Assembly: GCF_901709675.1 (NCBI RefSeq)
Contig: NW_023590236.1
Location: 1 to 64,000, forward strand
Source: Syngnathus acus
Lineage: Eukaryota > Chordata > Actinopteri > Syngnathiformes > Syngnathidae
Direction of reading: 5' to 3'
Length of the DNA: 64,000 bases
Positions 20,533 to 32,045 of this stretch are shown in pieces. Position numbers and translations under genes: made by a program. The notes under the pieces were generated by a model, which saw nothing but the letters and a program-made list of their open reading frames with translations, was not told the DNA's origin and ran no database searches. Position 1 is the stretch's first letter; each line of letters begins with the position of its first letter.

Positions 20533-22130
20533 TTTATATGACTTAAATACAATCTACTCTTTTCTGGAGTCACGTGACTTTCACCCCTGTACGATGTCAA
20601 AAGATTGAGTTTCTCGCTGTTCACTTTTATTTCATTTATGTCATACTTCAGACTTCAAACATCCTTGGACTGGGCCCTCCTGGTGTGAGCAGAATGTATG
20701 AATAATAGATCCTTAACCAAAAGGGAAAAGACAGAAAATTGACTTTTGTCTTCAGCGATTGCGCTGCGGATGTCTCATCCAGCTCCTGAATGGCTCAATT
20801 ACAGTAAAGCTGTGTGTCACAACTGCTGAATGAGAAACATGTCGACAATAGGCGGGTGCAGACGCTCGAGGCAATTTAGAAGCGCTGAGATCCAATTTCA
20901 ATTCAAAGGTATGACAGGGTTGCCGCGACCGGGCTTGCTGATGTAACGGACCTCCACCGTCGTCATGTCTTCTTTTTTTTTTAAACAACCTGGCTCAAAT
21001 GTAGATGAACGGACTTCTCCGATCCAAAAGTATCGGAACAGTGAGGCCAATTCGATAGGCAAGGCAACAGAATATAAACCCAAAAGTTGCTTTGCCTCCA
21101 AAAACTAAAAATGAATAAACAAATAAATACATAAATAAATAAACAAAAATAAAATATGCTTGTTGGCCTGCCATATTTGTCTAAGAATATTATCACTAGC
21201 AAGCCAGCGGTCAGAAGGCCTTCACACAAATCAAGTGTCAGTCTGCCTGCTACTCCTATTCGTGCAAAAAAACATTTTGTTCTCTTTTTTGCAACGGGGA
21301 AAACCCATGCGGTGTTTGAGATCGAAATTGGCTCATCCTCCAGTAAGCCCAATTGGCACTGGTATGTTGCAGGTCTTTTGGTCTGAATGACAATTTGTAA
21401 AAAAATAAAATAGTAGCACTGACCACAACGACAGACAAGACGGAAATATGCCTTCACCGATCACGACTTTCCGCACCTCATAAGTCAGTTAGGAGTCGTG
21501 CCGCGAACAAACACAGCGATCCAGTCATCCATCTGCTCAGCCACTTTAAGAGCAAAAATAGAATTGAATGACTACAGCATGGGGTTATGCTACACAGCAG
21601 GACTTAAATGGCCCGGAATTGACCATTACATTATTAACCACATGCTAATAGTCTGTCAACCAGCAGGTTCTCCACAAAGAGGTTTGAGCACTCGATTGCG
21701 GCAAAACAACTCAACTCGCCTTTATTTAGGGAGTTCTTTAAAAACAACACGGGACAATCACTGTCCAATTTGAAACGTAAATTCAAGACTGTTCACTTCA
21801 GGGTGGCCCAAACGCTGCGTATGTCGCTGTCCCTGGTGCTGAAAGGCCAACCTTGTTGCCACAAACGTATGCTTGGAAGAAATGGAATATAAAAATAATT
21901 AGGATAAGTGGTGAATAAAATGGACGAGTTACTGATGAACAATAACGGTGTCAAAAAACAAACAATAAAATGGTGAATTCATTAACGTTGTTAAGATTAG
22001 CACAAAAAAAAAGAGAAAAGACGAAATGGAATGACCTTATTTTTTATATGCCAAAAAGCAGAAAACACGAGATAGAAATAAGGTATGGAAACTAACATCA
22101 CATTTGTTCACTCCTGTTTGTGTTGTAGGG
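20533..22130. other. Intergenic, no recognised gene
   Basis: I find no domain-bearing frame. Several 60-160-codon frames occur on both strands (for example 20981-21457 minus) but overlap one another, lack motifs and look accidental. It ends at a GA microsatellite just upstream of a probable first exon, so distal promoter sequence may be included. Confidence 0.35.
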
Positions 22131-22137
22131 AAGGAGA

Positions 22138-22180
22138 AGAGAAGGAGGGAGGGAGAGAGAGAGAGAGAGAGAGAGAGCGC
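22138..22180 (+). repeat. (GA)n microsatellite
   Basis: A purine run GGAGGGAGGGAGAGAGAGAG and onward within a CpG-bearing, GC-richer stretch (about 22130-22600) that precedes a probable first exon. A GAGA-type promoter-proximal location is possible. Confidence 0.6.
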
Positions 22181-22597
22181 GATCGCGAGTGACAGACACG
22201 AAGAGCGCGACAAACGGACAGACAGCGGAGAGCCAAGCGGCAAATCGGGATCTTCTTCCTTCTCGCTCGTTTGTGCTTGGGGGATAAACTTTGCCTTAAA
22301 AAGTTCGCCATTGAGCAGCTCTTTTATTTTGGAAGTTGCGCCACCGAAGTGTTGTTGGGTTTTTCTTTTGCGCGCACAATGGCACCGCGCGTCCTTCGCC
22401 TCTTTGCGCACCTCCACGCGGAGCTCCAGATGGGCGGAGAGCGATAAGAACAGCACGCATGGAGCGGACAACCTTGTGCGTGTGGATACAACGCCTCGTT
22501 TTCATGTAAAAGCTCGTGGCTTTTATTTTGGAGGAGTCTACCGAGGGCTCCGACCTGTGGTTTTAGCGGCTCCAGAGCGCACCTGTCTGACTCAACC

Positions 22598-22679
22598 ATG
22601 CTGTCCTGTGGGAAATACTGCCTGCTTCTGGTCCTGCTCACCAAAAGTAACCTGGCCGACCAAGGAGTCTCAAATCAAG
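22598..22679 (+). CDS. Probable first coding exon of a secreted or membrane protein
   Basis: The ATG at 22598 (context CAACCATGC) opens a 27-codon reading that is a textbook signal peptide: MLSCGKYC, hydrophobic core CLLLVLL, then a polar end LADQGVSNQ. It runs directly into AAG|GTGAGA at 22679/22680, a near-consensus splice donor leaving phase 1, common for first introns of extracellular-domain genes. The ~450 bp upstream are GC-richer with many CpGs and a GA repeat, fitting a 5' UTR/promoter. No second exon is recognised downstream, so the intron would exceed 41 kb and contain the whole satellite domain, or the downstream exons are separated by assembly error. The gene is not recognised. 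A chance match is possible. Confidence 0.5.
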
Positions 22680-23743
22680 GTGAGAACACGTGACCTGGCT
22701 GCACCTTCGTGACGATGAAGGGTTTAATTAACTTTAAATTAGAATAAAAAACGCACCGATCCTAATTTACTGGGGCAGGCGTCAACTGATCGAAAATCTA
22801 GTTTCCATTTCAGAGGCTCTTACATACTGTAGTTCATAAATAATGCTGTATGTTATATAATCCCACTGGAGCTTGTGATTACATTTAACAATGATCTATG
22901 TTTCTTTTTGCACCACACCACCAGTGGTGCATAATATATGCGTATAAGTATCTTTATTTATTTATTTACTTATTTATTAAAAGATGCATCTTAAAATGAA
23001 TAAATAAAAAAATTAAAAAAACACACACAAAAATATTTCTTGCAGCTACTTTTTTCTGCAAATATAATTTTAGTTTCAAGATTATTCCTAATTGTGTTGC
23101 TACTGTTCCATATTAATTTTGTACACTGGTCTTAAACTCGATACTTTTAGATGTACCAAATACTTTTTCCCCCCTCCAGACTGTCAGTTGCTTTTAAAAT
23201 GAGTTAAAGTCTTGGGATTTTCAAATATGTCAGCCATTTGGATAACAATGTATAATATTGCAATGTGCTTTAGGGTGGGGTTAGCAAAGTGTCTAGAATT
23301 GGATTTAATACGACTGTCATAATCCAGTCATGCTTTCACTTAAAGTACGTCAGATATCAGGCTTTTCCGTGATTTTCTTTTCAATATATATTTTGAATAG
23401 AAAAAATGATAAACATGTATGATAGTCAAATGAACAATGTCATGCAGTACTTCCATCATGCATATGCATCGTGTGATCGTGTGAGATTGTTTGTTTGCCT
23501 TTAATTTGCATGCAGATTTTTTCGGCATTACCTTATCTCTCTACACCTCCCCCAGTTTAGATCCAGCCTCTCTCCTCTGGCTTTTCTCTTCCAAGCGTCT
23601 CATCAGTTTTCTCTCTCTTTCCCTCTTTCTCTCTCTCGCTCTCTCTAATGAGATAACATGGCCACAGTGTTCGTCTTCCATTCGGCGACAGCCTCTGTGT
23701 TGCCAATTACTGCACAGTCGCCAGCTTTCTGTTTGCCTTTGGA
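22680..23743 (+). other. AT-rich sequence after the probable splice donor
   Basis: If the exon at 22598-22679 is real, this is the start of its first intron. AT-rich, with short TTTA repeats near 22955-22978 and CT-rich runs near 23600-23645. No exon recognised. Confidence 0.4.
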
Positions 23744-23760
23744 GATTATACGTATCTCTG

Positions 23761-23943
23761 CCCTGCGATTGGCTGGCAACCAGTTCAGGGTGTCCCCCGC
23801 CTACTGCCCGATGACAGCTGGGAGAGGCTCCGGCAAGCCCGCGACCCCCGTGGGGATAAAGCGGTACAGAAAATGGATGGATGGATGGATGGATGGATGG
23901 ATGGATGGATGGATGGATGGATGGATGGATGGATGGATGGATG
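23761..23943 (+). mobile_element. Rex3/RTE-like LINE 3' end with (GGAT)n tail and perfect target duplication
   Basis: A short 5'-truncated insertion: GCTGGCAACCAGTTCAGGGT ... AAAGCGGTACAGAAAATGGA followed by about 17 GGAT units (23874-23945). It is flanked by the 17-bp direct repeat GATTATACGTATCTCTG at 23744-23760 and 23944-23960, a target-site duplication. The 3' sequence and GATG-type tail are those of fish Rex3-like elements. The intact duplication and clean tail point to a recent insertion. Confidence 0.8.
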
Positions 23944-23960
23944 GATTATACGTATCTCTG

Positions 23961-24404
23961 TTTGTGTATACAACCTGCAAATGAGACGTGCCGTTCAAAG
24001 GGCGGAGATATCATCAACAGTTGCGCAACATATGGTGGTGCTGGTGCAGGCTTGTTTACTTGCAGACTATAGAAATCAATTCCCCGTTGGTCTAAATATC
24101 GACATTATTGACAATATTGACTCATAACATTAAATATGCAGCCCGAGTTTCAATCTTGAAAAATATTTATTCGGGGAATTCACCCCATATTTTCTAGCGA
24201 ATTTTTAGAAGAACTGCTTCATATTGTAGTGGTCACTCGTAAGTTTACTAAAAAAACAAACATGGATTTGTTTTTCCCTTCTCATACTAGGAAACGTGTG
24301 TTCATGAGACATTTATCTGATAACTATAATGAGCGTTGAATGCCATAATGCGTCACACTTGATACCATCATTGAATCTAATCTTTCTTTTTTTTTTTCTT
24401 CTTC
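23961..24404. other. No recognised feature
   Basis: AT-rich unique-looking sequence. No gene, RNA or repeat is supported. Confidence 0.35.
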
Positions 24405-24790
24405 AAAAGTCAAAGTCAAAGTCAAAGTCAGCTTTATTGTCAATCCCTTCATATGTCAAGACACACAAAGAAACCGAAATTCCGTTTCCTCCATCCCACG
24501 GTGACGAGACATACAAGTAGGCGACACAAAACAAAAACAAGAAGGCACAAACCATAAATAATAAATAAAGAATAATGAATAAAATGAGCGATGAATAAAT
24601 AATAAACCAATAACCCAATAAATAAGAGGAGCAAAACCGAGCCAGTGTGCATACAGCAGACAGCAAGAACAGGACGCTACGCTGAAAGGGGGGAGCGAGT
24701 TCAGGATCCTAACAGCCTCGAGTACGAAGCTGTTGGAGAGTCTGGTGGTGCGGGAGCGCATATGTCTTCTCTCATGACATATGGATAATT
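24405..24790 (-). repeat. LINE 3' end fragment with (AAAGTC)n terminus
   Basis: It ends on the minus strand in a short AAAGTC tandem (24407-24430), preceded by a 3' UTR with CCATCCCACGGTGACGAGACA. Further in, the C-terminal frame reads RSRTTRLSNSFVLEAVRILN. Same family as 7571-7780. Strongly 5' truncated. Confidence 0.7.
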
Positions 24791-25345
24791 ACCTCAAATC
24801 GGCTTTTTCTTGACGCTAAAGATACAGTTTGCATTTACTTCTGTGTTGATTCTCTTTATGGTGAATGGGCCACACACACACAAAAGGTCCTGTTTTGAAT
24901 TGTGAATGGTTTATTTAAATAGTGTGAATGAACTGTAGAGAAAGAAGCTGCCAGAGATGCTTGTTAAGCCCTTTACCGATCATAGAAAGCTGCGCCGAAG
25001 GGCCTGTCTGTGATTCTATCGTTGTCATGGCTGTCGCTCCCGTTTAGGCTTGCCATAATGTCTCAAACACACGCGTAAAGACTCAGAAACACATGCCCTG
25101 GACAGTTACGTCTGACACTGCAAACATGAAGAAGTTTAAAATATACAGAATATGCTTGCAACTGGCATTTTAGTCCGAGGTCAAAGCACATCTCAAGCAC
25201 GTGGTTACTTTGAGAATTCTAAAGATACATTCACTCACACTGTCAACGTTAAGCCTCCACAGTCAGCGACCTCGTCTTTTCAAAACGAATAACCGTGTGT
25301 CTGTTTTTGTCTGTGTATTTTCTCCTTTCTCACCTTCTCCGCCTT
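24791..25345. other. No recognised feature
   Basis: Unique-looking sequence between two LINE fragments of opposite orientation; it does not match either. No supportable gene. Confidence 0.35.
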
Positions 25346-26229
25346 TCTGACCATATCACTGTTATGCTTTTGCCCGCATACAGACAAATGGTGAGAACAT
25401 CCAGACCGGTTCGCAAGCGGGTACGGGTGTGGCCTAAGGGTGCCTCTGATGCGCTTCGTGACTGCTTTGGCTCTACTGACTGGGACATGTTTCGGAGGGC
25501 TGCCACTTGCGATGGTCGGGCAGACATTGAGGAGTATACTGACTCTGTTTCCTCCTACATCAGGAAGTGCATTGATGATGTGACTCACTCAAAATCCATC
25601 ATCACTCGGGCTAACCGGAAGCCATGGCTGACAGGGGCTGTCTTCAGGCTGCTGAGGGCCAGGGACAAAGCCTTCAGGGCGGGGGATGAGGCTGGCTTGA
25701 GGACTGCGAGGGCCAACCTGTCCCGGGGCATCAAAGAAGCGAAGAGGGCGTTCTCGTGCAAAATTACCGCCCACTTCAAGGACAGCAGGGACGCACGGAG
25801 CCTTTGGCAAGGCATTCAGACCATCACGGACTACAAGCCCGCGCCGCAGAGCTGTGAAGGCGACGTCCGTCTGCTCAATGACCTCAACCGCTTCTTTGCT
25901 CGCTTCGACGCTCAGAACAGCACTTGCCCGCTGAAGGCCACTCCCCCTTCCCACGAGCTGCCCCTGTGCCTCTCCGCCGACAGCGTGAGGAGGGCGCTTG
26001 CCGCTATCGACATCCGTAAGGCGGCGGGCCCTGACAACATCCCGGGTCGAGCGCTGAAGGACTGCGCTGGTGAGCTGACGGGTGTCTTCACGGACATCTT
26101 TAACACTTCCCTGCAGCAGGCCATCGTCCCGTCGTGTTTCAAAGCTGCCACCATCGTACCTGTGCCGAAGAAACCTGCTCCGTCCTGCTTCAATGACTAC
26201 CGCCCCGTGGCACTTACGCCCATCATCAT
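25346..26229 (+). pseudogene. LINE ORF2 fragment (endonuclease end to early reverse transcriptase)
   Basis: An open stretch starting at the endonuclease end SDHITVML (25346), then VRVWPKGASDALRDCFGSTD, the linker motif RKPWLTGAVFRLLRARD, RANLSRGIKEAKR, LWQGIQTITDYK, and reverse-transcriptase starts AAGPDNIPGRALK, ATIVPVPKK and NDYRPVALTP. It stops matching at about 26220-26229, just before the Gypsy LTR at 26238, so the catalytic palm is missing. GC-rich and frame-intact for nearly 300 codons, hence a relatively young truncated copy. The family is that of fish L2/Rex1-type LINEs. Confidence 0.75.
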
Positions 26230-26237
26230 TGTCATTA

Positions 26238-26425
26238 TGTGCGTCGAAGCAAGCACCATACGTTCAGAGGACAGCAGTTTAATAAACTCACACGAGGATC
26301 CAGAGAACAAAATCTATCACTTGGTTGCGTTACATCCGGGGAGCGAGGAGGAGCTTTCCGTCTAAGCTACGGTAGCCGTGCGGGACATTCTTTTAGCACA
26401 ATACACAATCATGCAATTATCTACA
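26238..26425 (-). repeat. 3' LTR of the Ty3/Gypsy element
   Basis: On the minus strand a polypurine tract AAAAGGAGAGGA (26437-26426) is followed by TGTAGATAATTG and ends TTCGACGCACA at 26238, giving TG...CA ends and a 188-bp LTR. The 5' partner is missing because the element is truncated at about 29090, so the length cannot be checked against a second copy. Confidence 0.55.
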
Positions 26426-26437
26426 TCCTCTCCTTTT

Positions 26438-26683
26438 AGAACATTGCCTCTATAAAAAATATTGTCAACTAAAAAACTGTAATATACAAATGTGACATGA
26501 CAGTCTAACAATAAACAATTCTGCGTAAAACTGGCAGCATAAAATTTACTGAATTAACAAATGATTCCTCTTGGAAATGCACGAAGGTACACTTGGTAAT
26601 AATAACAAGTAGTATGTAAACAACCTTAGAGCTTAACTTTTTTTTTTTTTTTGTCTTCAAAATGCAACTAACAAACATGCAGT
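26438..26683 (-). other. Gypsy 3' untranslated region
   Basis: Between the pol stop (26684) and the polypurine tract. AT-rich with a T run (26637-26652). No further frame of note. Confidence 0.5.
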
Positions 26684-29090
26684 TCAATCCTTATACTTCG
26701 GATTCGGCTTAGAAATCCGACCTGAGCGAGTCACATAAGCAGAACAATTGTGTGACACTCGGGTGGGCACGTCAGCTGGAGATGTTGTTGATTGCTCATT
26801 GGTGGAGTAGTGAGCAGATGGCTGAGAGAAGTGAGACGGTCGGGCATGTGGACTGGATAGAAGAGGGTCTGGCGTACTCGGAACCGGTGGTTGAGAGTGA
26901 TGGTCAGAGTCGGCGTGCAAAGGTGGGGTTGGTTCAGCAACAGGAAGGATGTGACGGCGATTCCTCCTGTAGATACCTCCGTTGGATTCAACGATGTCGG
27001 AGCGCGGCTCTTTGCAAGCCTGAACCACTTTCCCGAGGCGGTCATATCCCTCTGCAGTCTGTAACCGGACAATTTGTCCTCTCACAAGTGGCACCAGAGG
27101 GCGACTTGTTGCATCATAGTACTGCTTTTGAACAAGTCTTTTCCTTTGAAGCTGAGTAGCAACTTGTCCTGCACCCTTTATTGTAGGCACAAGCAGATTG
27201 TTGTTGACAGGAAAGGTAGAACGTGTCTGGCGAGACATGAGACGCTGTGCAGGTGATCCAAGCGTGTTGTCTCGAGGAATGTTCCTGAGGTTGACCAGGT
27301 TGAGAAAAACATCTGTTCCATCTCGGTGTGACTTTTCCATGAGCTGTTTGGCACTGCGGACAGCACGCTCGGCTAATCCATTTGACTGCGGGTATCCGGG
27401 ACTGCTGGTAACGTGAGTAATGTCCCACTGTTTGGAAAAGTCGCGGAATCGTTGGCTTGTGTACTGTTTGCCATTATCAGAAATCAGTGTATGGGGTGCT
27501 CCATGAACAGAAAAATGCCTCTTTAGCTTTTTTATCACTGTAGCTGAAGACAAATCACGAAGCAGATCAATTTCGAACCATCCCGAGTAGGAGTCTACAA
27601 GGACTGAATACTGTTGACCATGCCATTCAAAAATGTCCGTTGCGACCGTAGACCATGGCAGGGTAGGGACAGGATGAGCTTTTAGCGGTTCCTTTTGCTG
27701 GTGTGGTCGTGTGCTATTGCATACAGCACAAGACAGTAGTACTTTTGTGATGTCCGTGTTCATGTTGGGCCAAAACACTGTACTTCTGGCTCTACATTTA
27801 GTTGATTCAAGGCCTGGGTGACCTCTATGCATAATCTGGATGTACTCTTGTTGCAGTGAGATTGGTATGACAGGTCTGTGTCCTTTAACAACAATACCTT
27901 CTTCCACTACCAACTCGTCTCTGTATGGAAAGTATGGGCGGACAGAGAGCGGTGCCTGACGTTCTTTGTTAGGCCATCCATTCTGGATCACATTGCTAAG
28001 AGTTTGAAGCACTTGGTCACTGGCAGTGTGTGTTCTCAGCTCTTCAAGCCTGGCTGTCGAGATAAAACTGACTGACATGACTTCAAACGAGCTGTGAGCA
28101 CTGGATAATTCAGAAACTTTACTGTTTGGGGCTCTTGACAGGGTGTCGGAAAGGTACATTTGCTTGCCCTTTTTATAAACCAAGGTGATGTCAAAAGCTT
28201 GTAGGCGAAGTAGCATCCTCTGCAGACGAGCTGGAGCTGTGAGGATCGGCTTCTTCAGTATAGTGACCAGAGGTTGGTGGTCTGTTTCAATGACAGTGTG
28301 CTTGCCATAGATGTAGTCCTTAAACTTAGTGCATGCAAAAACAACAGCAAGGAGTTCTTTTTCAATTTGCGCATAACGGGTTTCTGTATCTGACAATGTG
28401 CGAGATGCATACGCAATTGGCTTTCCATCTTGTAAACATGCTGCACCCAACCCATAACGAGATGCATCACATGTTAGCATCACAGGTTTCCCTACATCAA
28501 AATAAGAAAGAACAGTTGGGCTGGATAGACATGACTTCAATTTCTCAAATGCTTGTTGGTGTTGGGGGAGCCAGCACCACGCAGCGTCTTTGTGAGTGAG
28601 CTGCCTGAGTGGTGCTGCAATGTCGCTGAGATTCGGGATAAACTTCCCCAGGTAGTTCACCATGCCCAGGAATCGTTGCACAGCTAGGGCATCTTGCGGG
28701 ACCGGCATCTCTGTGATGGCTTCTGTTTTCGTTGGATCGGCTTTCAGACCTTCTTTTGTGAATATGTGACCAACATAGCAGACTTCGTCGAGCCGAAACT
28801 TGCACTTTTGAGAGTTGAGTCTAAGTTTGATCTCTTGTGCACGATCCAGTATTTTCTTCAGATTAGCATCATGTTCTGCAGCATCGCGACCTCCCACAAT
28901 TATGTCATCGACTATGACAGCACATGGGTAACCGGCAAACAGTTGTTCCATTGAGCTTTGGAAAACTTCACTTGCTGAGTTAATGCCAAATGGCATGCGG
29001 AGAAATCGGTAGCGCCCAAAAGGTGTGCTGAATGTTGTCAACATGGATGACTTTTGATCTAGCTTTATTTGCCAAAAGGAGTTCTTGGCA
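26684..29090 (-). pseudogene. Ty3/Gypsy pol (K02A2.6-like), 5' truncated
   Basis: A 786-codon open stretch plus about 15 codons upstream of its first ATG (FWQIKLD, near 29070), so the ATG at 29044 is not a natural start. In order: reverse transcriptase palm with TPFGRYRFLRMPFG and a catalytic VDD at 45-47 where YVDD or YIDD is more usual; RNase H (LTCDASRYGLGAA, ETRYAQIEKE, TDHQPL); integrase H2C2 finger (HRGHPG ... CAVC); integrase core with D/D/E (ATDIFEW, ISDNGKQY, NGLAERAV); and a chromatin-end tail. Gag, protease and the first catalytic Asp of the RT are gone. The frame has no stops, so truncation is recent or the copy arrived truncated. Confidence 0.85.
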
Positions 29091-29114
29091 TCATCATCAT
29101 CATCATCATCGTCG
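29088..29114 (+). repeat. (CAT)n microsatellite at Gypsy truncation point
   Basis: About eight CAT/ATC units directly abut the truncated reverse transcriptase. A shorter CATCATCATT run (26221-26230) abuts the other end of the element just outside the LTR. Confidence 0.6.
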
Positions 29115-29624
29115 TTTTAAAGTCCGCTTTCCAGGCGCCGCTGGGTTGGACTGGGTTCTCGATATGGCCGTCTCTAGCCATACTGAGAATTTTTGGAGCA
29201 AAACTTTTTACAGCCGGATGCCCTTCCTGACGCTAACCCAAAGGGAAATTGATTTTCTGTCGGGGTTGACTCCCTTAGCCCATTCCTCTCCCGAGGAGCC
29301 CACTGGGCAGTGGTACTATTTAACCCATAGTTGGGGGCTGGTTCGTGGGCACCAGGGCGTGTCCACACACCGGTGGGCCTGCGTGCCGCACGTCTAGGGG
29401 CCAAACCTCCTCCGAGTCCCTTGTAGTTTAGCCTGGGTCCGTGTTGTACCCAGTTACCATGTGTCGCCGCGTGGAGGCACTACATAGGGCTTGCTGTTAG
29501 AGAGGCTATGTACTGGCAGGGAGAGACTTACGCACTCGGCTCTCCCGTTCGCATACTGCTAGCCAGCGGTGAGGGTTGACAGTGAGAAGTGACATGCACT
29601 GGACACTCCACCAACACACTAGAC
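29115..29624. repeat. Dispersed repeat, left half (interrupted by a hAT element)
   Basis: Contains GCCGGATGCCCTTCCTGACG, a sequence found in many fish dispersed repeats, followed by moderately GC-rich non-coding sequence. It continues at 30500 after the hAT insertion. The class of this repeat is not certain. Confidence 0.4.
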
Positions 29625-30499
29625 CAGGGGTGGGCAAACTACGGCCCGCGGGCCACATCCGGCCCACGGGACCGTTTAATCCGGCCCGCCAACCCTGAAT
29701 TAATTGTATTATTAAACTTTTTTTTTTTGTCATTTTGCCTGCAATGACTGCGTTTCCCCAGTAGATGGGGAACCGCTCGCCTGCGCATTTACTACCGGAA
29801 GCCGTGTCAGAAAGCTCGGTGCACACTCACAAGTGCGTGTACGTACGTACTCAGTAGTACGGACATGGCGCACTCGCGCTCTATTTGTATCAGTCCCGAA
29901 TTTAGAGCGTGGGCTGTGACGACAGCATTCTTGTAATTCGCTCGCTGAGCTTTCAGATACAGTTTGACGCTAAAGCCACCCACAAACCTTCCCCTGGAAT
30001 CCTTCCATTAAAATGAGTGGCCCGAAGAAAAGAAGTGAGTGCCGAATGTTAAAAGAGTGGCCAATTTGGCTCGACGTACGCGACGTGACGTTCAGCCACA
30101 TCAACCCGTCACAGATCGAGGTAAACGGATCTCTCCTAAGAGTTTGATGTGATCTCATAAGATAAACATTTTTCATTAATCTGACCTGCAGGCACTGAAG
30201 TGATGGAGACTGTTATTCATAATAATAGTGTCGTATTTTATGAGAATCACTGATCGCAGTTTTTTAGTGATTTTCTTTTTTTTTTAATGCTGTTAATAAA
30301 TGCATTTGTTTTCAAAAAACTTGTTTGGAATATCCATGCTTTACTACCTACTAAAGGCCAAAATCTTTTATGCAATGACCTTTACAGGTCGCTTATATTA
30401 CTTCACACAAACACTACGTCCATCTGCTCCTGGTTCGGCCCTCCGGTCCAAATTTAGAACCCAGTTCGGCCCGCGAGTCAAAAAGTTTGCCCACCCCTG
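29625..30499 (+). mobile_element. hAT transposon, 875 bp, with perfect 8-bp target duplication
   Basis: Ends CAGGGGTGGGCAAACT (29625) and GTTTGCCCACCCCTG (to 30499) are inverted repeats, each followed by GGCCCG-rich subterminal sequence. The 8-bp direct repeat CACTAGAC flanks it at 29617-29624 and 30500-30507, the length made by hAT transposases. Inside, ATGAGTGGCCCGAAG (30013) starts a short transposase-like frame that stops early, so the element is an internally deleted, non-autonomous derivative. Confidence 0.8.
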
Positions 30500-30631
30500 C
30501 ACTAGACGCATCACAACAACCCGACTTGGTGTTATGAAGTCAGACACATCAAGCACCGAAAACAGGGTGGCACCTGACATTTTGCTGGCTACGTCTTCCA
30601 CACTACGCATCGGATAGTGGGGTCTCTTTAA
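30500..30631. repeat. Dispersed repeat, right half, up to satellite boundary
   Basis: Resumes the repeat of 29115-29624 after the hAT insertion. It ends near GGTCTCTTTAAATCC, where satellite A begins with CCAGAAAACGTGCTC. Confidence 0.4.
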
Positions 30632-32045
30632 ATCCAGAAAACGTGCTCAGCTCGTCGAGAAAATGCGATTTAAGCAATAAAACTAAAAATGCTTATAAAA
30701 CATAAACCAAACGTTGCAGGTGGTCATTTCTGCATGCGCAGTGATAAACTGGGCACTCTGAAGCCCCCAAGAGCGCTTTTTACTATGCCAACCTAACCAG
30801 AGTGACGGGAGAGGCACCATCCAGAAAACGTGCTCAGCTCGTCGAGAAAATGCGATTTAAGCAATAAAACAAAAAATGCTTATAAAACATAAACCAAACG
30901 TTGCAGGTGGTCATTTCTGCATGCGCAGTGATAAACCCGGCACTCTGAAGCACCCAAGAGCGCTTTTTACTAGAAATAGTGCTCAGCTCGTCGAGAAAAT
31001 GCGCTCTAAGCAATACAATTAAAGATGCTCATAAAACATAAACCAAACGTTGCAGGTGGTCATTTCTTTACGTGCAGTGATAAACTCGGCACTCTGAAGC
31101 ACCCAAGAGCGCTTTTTACTTTGCCAACCTAACCAGAGTGACGGGAGAGGCACCATCCAGAAAACGTGCTCAGCTCGTCGAGAAAATGCGATTTAAGCAA
31201 TAAAACTAAAAATGCTTATAAAACATAAACCAAACGTTGCAGGTGGTCATTTCTGCATGCGCAGTGATAAACTGGGCACTCTGAAGCCCCCAAGAGCGCT
31301 TTTTACTATGCCAACCTAACCAGAGTGACGGGAGAGGCACCATCCAGAAAACGTGCTCAGCTCGTCGAGAAAATGTGATTTAAGCAATAAAACAAAAAAT
31401 GCTTATAAAACATAAACCAAACGTTGCAGGTGGTCATTTCTGCATGCGCAGTGATAAACTGGGCACTCTGAAGCCCCCAAGAGCGCTTTTTACTATGCCA
31501 ACCTAACCAGAGTGACGGGAGAGGCACCATCCAGAAAACGTGCTCAGCTCGTCGAGAAAATGCGATTTAAGCAATAAAACAAAAAATGCTTATAAAACAT
31601 AAACCAAACGTTGCAGGTGGTCATTTCTGCATGCGCAGTGATAAACCCGGCACTCTGAAGCACCCAAGAGCGCTTTTTACTAGAAATAGTGCTCAGCTCG
31701 TCGAGAAAATGCGCTCTAAGCAATACAATTAAAAATGCTCATAAAACATAAACCAAACGTTGCAGGTGGTCATTTCTTTATGTGCAGTGATAAACTCGGC
31801 ACTCTGAAGCACCCAAGAGCGCTTTTTACTTTGCCAACCTAACCAGAGTGACGGGAGAGGCACCATCCAGAAAACGTGCTCAGCTCGTCGAGAAAATGCG
31901 ATTTAAGCAATACAACTAAAAATGCTTATAAAACATAAACCAAACGTTGCAGGTTGTCATTTCTTCATGCGCAGTGATAAACTCCGCACTCTGAAGGACC
32001 CAAGAGCGCTTTTTACTATGCCAACTTAACCACAGTGACGTGAGG
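30632..32045 (+). repeat. Satellite A block 1 (forward)
   Basis: Tandem monomers of 187 bp and a 149-bp form that lacks 38 bp (the AACCTAACCAGAGTGACGGG segment). Three monomer types can be told apart by GATTTAAGCAATAAAACTAA, AAACAAAAAATG and GCTCTAAGCAATACAATTAA. The last monomer before block B carries the variants TCTTCATGCGCAG, CTCCGCACT and AACTTAACCACAG. Confidence 0.9.

Noticed and set aside
20981-21457. A 158-codon minus-strand frame
   Set aside because: Aromatic/hydrophobic low-complexity end, overlapping plus-strand frames of similar length, no domain or splice evidence.
22104-22712. A 202-codon plus-strand frame across the GA microsatellite and leader
   Set aside because: It reads through the microsatellite and past the splice donor in a frame different from the signal-peptide ATG. 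Composition-driven.
24405-26229. One LINE insertion with a twin-priming inversion (3' end minus, upstream part plus)
   Set aside because: The order would fit, but about 550 bp of unrelated sequence separates the pieces. Independent insertions are simpler.
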